64,000 bases of DNA, from the NCBI GenBank assembly GCA_036937835.1, contig CM072874.1:12228001-12292000 (forward strand). Direction: 5' to 3'. Under the pieces are notes generated by a model. That model worked only from the letters and a program-made list of their open reading frames with translations, was not told the origin of the DNA and did not search any database. This DNA is from Pampus argenteus. Taxonomy: Eukaryota > Chordata > Actinopteri > Scombriformes > Stromateidae. Shown here piece by piece: positions 56,136-64,000 of this stretch (within the stretch, counting starts at the first letter, position 1; each line of letters starts with the position of its first letter). The position numbers and the translations under genes were made by a program.

Positions 56136-59100
56136 ATTATATTAAAGAAAGACAGTGATGATAATATTACTATTACTGAAACGTTTGGTTTGATAGCGCA
56201 CCATTGTACGGCGCAAACGTTCAATTGTTACTATTCCTGTGTGGATGTTTGTGTGCAATTGAGTGCGTATGTGAGAGTATGTACGTACGTGTGTGTGGGG
56301 GTGGACATGTCAAGAAGGCACTTATGTCAGGAGCTGTACGATAATGCTATTTTGATACAATGCTGCAAGAAACTGGGAGAGAGAATTTCCTCAGTGCCTC
56401 ATCACACACACAAGCACACACACACACAAACACACACACATAATTATTCCCCAACTCCTTCTCGCTCTGTCACTCTCCTCCCCTTACTCACTGCTCCAAC
56501 CTTTTACCTACTCTCTTCTTCTCACTCCTCCTTTACTCCGTTAAAGTCCTTTCCACTCTGTTTAATCCACCCGCAGTCCTCCCCTCGCTCTCTCCACCAA
56601 CTAGTGTTGTGGCAGCTGTCATGTCACCTCGTTCCACTGAAAAAGTGACTTTCCATAATTACCAAGTAGAATAAATCATAAATCTTACATATGCTGACAC
56701 CACTGCTGGTGAGAAATGACGCTTGTTTGTCGTGCCAGCCTGCAAACCGGTTAGCTAGCCATTCAAAGAAGTGGTCGATTTGTCAATCAATAAAAACCAG
56801 AACGTTTAAAGACGAATGATGGGAAAAAGGCATTTATTCTGTATCCAGTGAGCCAAGCAGCACACTCATAAATCACACAGGTGACATGTAACACAATACA
56901 GTGTGCCAACCATGTTCATATACGTAAGTCGGGCAGTCAGCCATTCAGTCCAGAAGTGGCGCAGCAATTTATCTTAATTAATCAGTCATTATAGCCTGCT
57001 TATATAGCACCTTACAATTACCTTTTTATCCACACTGTTAGTTAATAATCTATCTATATCACAATGTACACTAATTCACCTCTATCTACAACTTCACAAT
57101 ATTCAAAGTGACATAAAAATATGTTAACGAAAACTGTGTTTCCTGTATTCATTAAGAGGTAATAATGCCTAAAATATGTCTAAATGTTAACCCTGTCATA
57201 ACATCCTGTTTCAACCAGAAATGTGTTGAATTATAAAAGCAAAACGCCATTAAAATACTTTTTCTATAACCAGCCAGTCAGTACACCAGCCACGTAGGAC
57301 ATTTGTTACCCAGATCGTCAGCCATCCAGTAGTATCCAGTCAGCCAGCAGTCCGTGCAGGCAAATATCATGCTGTCATGCTGTCATCATCTCTTGCCTAC
57401 CCATTAAATTGGGTCAGTATTAACAAGACCAATGTTACTGCTGTGGGAGTTTCAGCCCCTAAAGCTGACTCCCTGTGACAGAACCTATATTACATAAAGA
57501 AGAAGAGGAGACTGTGGAGCCAGTGAGGCATCTCTGATGGATTTGTTTGTTTTCAGAAAGTCTGTGGTTTGAGATGCAGTTTAGGCTGTTAACCAGTGCG
57601 TATAATAGGGCATACGCAGAGACAGCATGCATGGAGATGAATGTTGTACTGTACTGGATAGACTCTCACTCTTTCCCTGTGTCAATGTGAACGCGTCTAC
57701 ACATTCCTATTCTGACTGTCTTGTCAGTCATTCCTTTCCTTCTCTCGTTCTTTTTATCTGTGTATTTTTTTCCCTTCTCTTCTTTCTTATTCCCACATCT
57801 TGAAAAAGAGCAATGCCTTGTCTGCATTTTTAAGTTTTAATGTTTTAATGATAACGTACCTTTAATTATGAATACAATCTGTAATCTCAGTAGATCTCCG
57901 TCTGTAACTGTTTAGATATTGAATAAATGTAGGTGACAAAATATTAGAACAAACTTTCCAATATAATGAAACACTGACACTATATAACACCGAATGCACT
58001 GAATGACACAGATGTAATGATCTGGTTACTCAGAGTGTGTTGAAATTGAAAATTAAAACAATTATTTATCAAAAAATTAAATGAAATGTGATTGTGTGTT
58101 CTTTTCTGCCCAGTTATGTATTATACAGAATCTGTTTCTATTTATCAGACACTCATAAGGATTGCACTTCCACATCTGCCGCATTTGCACACTATAGCTG
58201 TTACACGGTCAATGATAAACGCACATTCACACGCAATGCACACACAAGTTTGAGAACCATGGCTGTAGACAGAAGCATATTAATGAGCATAATAGAAAAT
58301 GCACAGGACACTATGCTATTGTGCGCAGTGCAACTTGACACTATATTTTGTTCTACAGTAAAGGACAAATGTTTTAGCACAAGTATCATGATGGCGACAG
58401 CCAGTAAAACAGGGTTCACAGTGAAAATGAATGTAATTATCCTTCATGGTGACACAGGGATGGCGCTCAAAATAAATCCTTTTAGAGACCAAATGACACC
58501 GGAGCATTTACTGTATGTGTGCACAGGCAAATGCTGGCCCAAGACTAAATTGCTACCTCAGTATTTACCACCACTAGAGAGATTGTCACATGTAAAATTC
58601 ATGACAGGCTGACACATAGTGTGATTTTTTTAAAATCTCTTGAGTTTATGATACTCGGCATCTCCATTAAAAATTAAATTCCATAAGAAATCCTTAAGAG
58701 AATAACCATATATATTATATATTATATATTATTCATTAATGATACATGGTCTCAAAGTCTATGATTTTTTTTTTACATTTCACAGCATGCATTGAGTGAT
58801 TTTCAGTCTCCAAATAGAAATCATTTTCATTTAAAGATGTCCAATCTTAATAATGTCTGAGTCAACAGAAACATTTATTTTCTCGGTCTTTGATGTATTT
58901 TGAATTGAATTGAATTGAATTGAATTGAATCTACTCAATCTATCTAAAAATAAAGTTAGGTCATTAGTTTCTGGTCTTTCTGCTGATATCCTTATCACTG
59001 TTACCTGTCAACAGCACCGGTTATAGATTCATTCATCAGCAATTAAAAAAGAAAAAAAATGGGGAATATGTGTTAAGAGGACATCTTTTCCTGTAGCCTC

Positions 59101-60544
59101 AGATTTAAAATAAGACTGTAAAAGCTGGCTGCAAAAGGGAGGGAAAATCAAACTCATAATCAAAGCTAAATATAGCTCCTCCGATCTGTTCTGATGATGC
59201 CTGTGCTGCTGTTGCAGAGCCTAAGGCCTCCCTGCCTCCATGGACTCTCTCACTGGTCCTAAGACCTCTTCCCTCTGCTCCATGAATGGCCCCAAACACA
59301 CACACACATCTGGATACACAGAGATACATAATGTTTCTAAAAATAAATACAGGTTTTAAATAACCAGGTATTTATGGTTTCAGAGGAACACACACTGCAC
59401 AGCTGCACAATGTTTTTCCTGTAATTTTACTTCTGACCATATCACTTAATGTTGTTGAGATAGCTGAAAATGGAGCATGATAACAAATGTAAGACAGTGC
59501 ACACAACTATACAGTGTTTCAATGCAATGCACTTTGAGCAAAAACAAATTGATAAAAAGTTCAAAAGTAAAAAAAAAACAAAACAAAAAAAAAACAAGCT
59601 GTGGTCCCAAAAAATTAAGACTTTTTCTTGTACATTCTTTGATGTATATTTTTGATGGTCACAGATATAAATAATCTGCACACAACTCAGAAAAGCCCAT
59701 AGGATACAAAGCTTTGTGTTCTTTCACACACATTTGCTGAGATTATTATCTGTGTTTCTTGCCTGTTGAAGAATCTTCCTACAGGATTTGTTCGGTCTAT
59801 GGCCAGAACAGTTGTGTGAATAAATTCTCAAACATTCATTCATAGCAACATTTAAGAGGTGATGTGGAGAAGGATGATTAGCGGATATGTATGACTCTCT
59901 CAGTGTAGAGCAGATGAGGGCATTTGTTTTCTTCTGGGTATTCAATACTTTTGCCATATGACTCTCATCATATTTGACGAAAACTTCCTGGGGACATCCA
60001 GTGACTTGAAACATATGCAAGGTACGGCCTTTATTTCAATCTTATACAGATTAAAATATACGGATATATTCATCTTATACACAGCTATTTGTCTTATCTT
60101 TAAATTGAAACGTCAAAAAGCAAATACTACTGATTTTGTGTGAATGGTATCAGGCAGCAGTGGGATGTATCTTCTCTTCTCATGCAGAAACTCTGGAGGT
60201 GACAGCTGTGGATGTCTGACCTCAGACAGTTGTAAAAATATAGTTTTGGCACATTTTATGAGCCTGTATGACAATGTTTGTGAGGTTTTGTCAATAATAA
60301 TATGAGAACTCCTCATAGAGTAACACCAATTGAATGTAAATAGGACTTCAGTGACATAAAGTTTGGTTTTGATGGACTGTTCTTAGTTGTTATTTCTAAT
60401 CCGCCTGATGATAAGTATTCCTTGCTCTGATGCTGCTAACTGATATTGTATTATCAGCATAATGTAGTATAACACTGAATATAAATTAAATGTGAGTTTG
60501 ATAGCTGTTTGTGAAATGTTATATGTTTATAGGTGTTTTAACAT
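56136..60544. other. Intergenic desert, right flank part 4
   Basis: No gene recognised. The 178-codon frame at 56112-56648 begins in the Tc1 tail and passes through TG, CA and CT-rich low-complexity sequence. The 174-codon frame at 58088-58612 has no recognised motif (see findings). A TTGAA pentanucleotide repeat lies at 58900-58930. Purine-rich and A-tract sequence makes up much of 59.5-59.6 kb. Confidence 0.5.
58900..58930. repeat. (TTGAA)n microsatellite
   Basis: Six pentanucleotide units, perfect. Confidence 0.95.
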
Positions 60545-60977
60545 TTAAAAGGGACATATCATGCAAGTTTCCAGGACTACATTTATATTCTGAGGCTCAA
60601 CTGTGATGTGTCTTTGCATGAATTACAATTTGAAAAAAACTCCTTATACATCTTATATTGAAGTATAAGATAAATAAATAATCAATTTTATCTAAGGCTG
60701 AAGCTCTGTTTGCTCGATTAATTACTTGATGAGATCCAAATCCAAAATCCAAATCTGATCTAAACTATCCAAGTGGACAACAGACAATCGTTTATAGGCA
60801 TGTGTGAACAATTTGTCATCACAAGAAGGGAGTAGAGGCAACATTGCAAACAAAGAATTAAACTTTTGACTTCCACAGGAGCATTTTATGTACATTCACA
60901 TCAAGTTTTGGACCTTTGACCACGTTTAACATCACAACAGTGTAAAAAAATAACAAAAATCACATGTCCCCTTTAAA
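60545..60977. repeat. Dispersed short element, family B copy 2
   Basis: Starts TTAAAAGGGACATATCATGC and ends ACATGTCCCCTTTAAA, so the two ends are inverted repeats (TTTAAAGGGGACAT type). The first 60 bases match the element at 10582. The interior is non-coding, so it is a MITE-like non-autonomous DNA transposon. Confidence 0.7.
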
Positions 60978-63900
60978 TATTTTGGATGCATAAATAAAAA
61001 CAACCTTTACAGGAACCTAAAAGAGTCTATGTTTGTGTAGAAGCATATCTCAAAGAGTCAAAAAACATCTCTCAATTGGACTGAGAGGTAGTGGGCTGAT
61101 TCCCTTGAATGGTTTTGATGTGTTTTGGTGGGTGACTGCCAGGGCGAAAGATAACTGCTGTCGAACCAAACAAGCTATTGCTCGTGTGTGACGGGGGAGG
61201 CCGAGTGGAAACAAACAACACATCAAGTGTAAACCCTGACTTAAAAATAACTCACTTGGACTTTTTTTTTTTTTTAACCTCGGGTGCTGCTACATCTACA
61301 AGCATATTTATGCTAGCAGGTAGATATCACATACTGCTGTGTATTACTCACCACAAACGCTACCGCTCCTCAGTCGGCATGCATGCCTGGAGTGTGTATT
61401 GTGTTCCCTCTCTTCTACCAAATAAATGCAAACAAATCTAGATGTATCATCAGTCTGTGTTGTTATGGATAATGAAGAGACTGATGATGGCTTATCACTT
61501 TAGATGGGCAATCAACTTACAACCTGTGTAATCCTGCTGTAGCGTATGCATCTGCTTGTGTGCATAAGCAGCTGTGGTGTAACCCTGTGTGCACTGTGCG
61601 TTGACCTTGGAGTCTCCCTATGCCGGCACTCAGGATGTGTCTCTACAAATAACTAGTGCCAAACATTGATTAGCGCTAGCACACCACGCTGCACAATGCA
61701 GAGTAGAAAAAAGGACGGGGACAGAGATATTGGCTGCACAGCTAACTGTTGTTTCCCTGTCTCTCTCTCTGACTGTCTTTTTCTTTTGTGTCCATGGCTT
61801 TGTGCACTTTCCATTACTCCCAGGCATTGCAAATACAATATTGGTTGATCAGTCAGTCATACACTACCAGGCTGTTTAAAGAGCTTTGTCAATAGACACA
61901 CTTGGACCTGTGAATTTGAAGAAAATAAGTTAGTGAAGTCTAATGAGCTGGTTTTTTTTTTGCTCATTTCAGTTAGCTGTCCTTCCCCAGCGGCAGTGCT
62001 TTAATCAGAAAAAGATGGACAGTAAGTTTATGTATATAGGGTATGAACCCTGTGCAGTTGGGTTAATCTCATTAGTGTCCGGAATCTGAACCTACCGTAA
62101 TGACTGTTTGTGGCCATGTAAGGTCAGAGAGATGTGTTTGAATTAGCCAACTATAGATTTATTGTCTACTCTTAACTTGATTCATTAAATTTGCTTTTTC
62201 AACAACCAACCTCCCATATAGCAAAAATATTTTGGCTTTGCTTTGGCCCAAATCTGGCTTGTCAGATATATAATTAGTAATAATAATAAATAATAATAAC
62301 AACAGAATATATACACACACCCACCTTTTCTGTCCCCTGCCCAGTAAAACCACCTGCTTATTGCTTTTACAATATCATTATTGGTGGCTGAAGAGCAGGC
62401 GGGATTTCTTGAGAAATGCCAAATGTATGCCGTAATACAGCCAATATATTTGCTATCTGGACTGCATCCTTAGATTTATATTTAAACTCTTGCTGTCAGG
62501 CAAGGTCCCCTACAATGTTTACAGAGGCAACCCCTCTAATTTTAGGAAGGCAGGCATGGCGGTAATGGAAAGTGACAGTATCTAGCAAGCACTCTTCTTT
62601 GCTGAAGGGCATTTTAAAGCTGTGGCTGTAGTGGCAACCACCCAGATGAAAGTCCTGCAACCAAAATGTGTGATTATTTCCACATGTACGCAATAGGCAG
62701 GATGACCTCCAGCATACTTGAGTCTTCTTTTTGTTTTCATGGAACAGAGGTACAACAACAGAAGGGGATGTGGTAGCTGTAGGCACTGTTAGCACTCAAG
62801 GGAGGAAGCTTGATGCTACTGACACTGCTACTGTTAGGACTAACAGTAGCATTTTTTAAAATAAGATACATTTAGTTACAGCATGAGATACTGTATGTTG
62901 AGATATTAGGACACGATTTTCAGCAGAGGCAGAATAGAGAGACAGATTGTCTACCCCTGCATGCCGAAAGGCCCTGCAGAAAGGACGGAAACAGACACAC
63001 ACACACAAAAAAGGGTTTAGGTTGAGTAACATTTTACCCCTATAGGAATCTAGCCTCATCCTTATGCTTAACTTAACAGCCACCCTGGGGTAAACTCCAA
63101 ATGACTGAACAGAATGAACTCCTAAAATTGTATCGTCAACCACAATTTTCTAGTTGATTGATCCGACATTCTACTTTGATGACTGTTTCATAATTTTGTG
63201 CCTGTTGTAGCACAAAAAAAAGGTCTAATTTAAAGTACTGTTATGGTAACGGCCAGAAAATAAAAAATACACAGCGGAAGACACAGGACTGCGGCCATCT
63301 GGTGTGGTCTTGGTCGAGGTAGTTTTAGCAGAATAAATGCCCATCAGCCATGGAAAGCAGGGTTGGAGCATGATGGGCATGGCTTGGATTGTTATAGCAG
63401 CAATTCCATCCTCAGAGAAGAATCTCATTGAGCATTCACCGTCACTGAAGGAAAAGAGATGAATCCGGTTGAACTACTCATCGGGTCTGTGTGATTGGAG
63501 GAGAGCTATTAGACATAGAGTTCAGCAAAGGGGCGGAGCCTGTGTGAGATTGAATAAAGGCAATGAGGGAAAACTAGCATCATTGCTGTTGATTACTGAT
63601 ATAAAGCAATAATGATAGTGACTTCTGAAACGAATGGAAGAGACACATCTGTAACCCTCTGGGAGAGTTTGATGCAGAGATAATTAAGATGTCACACCAC
63701 AGCCACTCTATACCCTTGGGCAAGACATGTAAAATGCCAGAGAGTCCTGATAAGACAAAAAAAAAGCAACCAGTTCCTTGTTCCATAACAATAACAAAGT
63801 TATAATCCAGTGAATTGTGTGTTAGAGTACATTGACCACAGACACACGATTCTACAACATCACTTCATGAATATGCATATTGAATAGAATGTCACAGCAA

Positions 63901-64000
63901 AATAACTCAAATCCATAGTAAAGGTCTGCTTTAAGTTAAATGCATTTGATTCCTAAGTCACGATAAAATAAACAAAATTCATAATAGGGAAAACCCCCTT
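60978..64000. other. Intergenic, right end of window
   Basis: No gene recognised on either strand. The longest frame, 99 codons on the - strand at 62496-62795, shows no family motif. Short T and A runs, but no clear mobile element, were seen. A gene beginning outside the window could have unrecognised non-coding exons here. Confidence 0.5.

Noticed and set aside
56112..56648. 178-codon frame on the + strand
   Set aside because: It starts in the tail of a dead Tc1 copy and runs through TG, CA and CT low-complexity sequence. No protein family is visible.
62496..62795. 99-codon frame on the - strand
   Set aside because: No family motif and no supporting exon structure. Frames of this length occur by chance in 64 kb.

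Overview
This is vertebrate, almost certainly teleost fish, genomic DNA. It is AT-rich and mostly non-coding, with many CA, TC and GA microsatellites, interrupted genes with GT/AG introns, and remnants of Tc1/mariner, piggyBac and L1-type elements. Compact introns and fish-type dispersed repeats suggest a percomorph-like species, which is an inference. There is nothing prokaryotic here: no operons, ribosome binding sites, CRISPR arrays or phage genes.

Three protein-coding genes could be reconstructed exon by exon, all between about 18.3 and 31.9 kb. (1) An msx-family homeobox gene on the + strand: two coding exons, 276 residues, homeodomain in exon 2. (2) rpp30 on the - strand: the p30 subunit of RNase P/MRP, 11 coding exons, 270 residues, with every splice phase consistent. 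(3) nudt13 on the + strand: a mitochondrial-type NADH pyrophosphatase of the Nudix family, 8 coding exons, 336 residues, plus a likely non-coding 5' exon. msx and rpp30 converge. rpp30 and nudt13 diverge from a 1.26-kb intergenic region that holds a ZNF143/Staf-like promoter motif and a CTCF-like motif. RPP30 and NUDT13 both lie on human chromosome 10, which favours msx3 (the copy lost in humans) as the identity of the homeobox gene, although its C-terminus reads more like MSX2.

The flanks (1-18.3 kb and 31.9-64 kb) are gene deserts. Such deserts are usual around developmental homeobox genes and often carry enhancers. Several ordered, non-repetitive, TAAT-rich stretches are flagged as possible conserved elements, but only cross-species alignment can confirm them. 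Recognisable repeats in the deserts include a broken piggyBac transposase (53.2-54.0 kb), a broken Tc1 transposase (55.0-56.1 kb), a Tc1-type MITE (34.3 kb), two families of short dispersed elements each present twice, a diverged 220-240-bp tandem repeat (44.9-45.5 kb) and a 55-bp perfect inverted repeat (39.9 kb).

The most unusual structure is a minisatellite of about 1.26 kb in rpp30 intron 4 (25390-26647). Its 32-bp unit is partly self-complementary, it is organised into roughly 375-bp higher-order blocks, and it runs to within nine bases of the exon 4 splice donor. No wholly new gene system was found.
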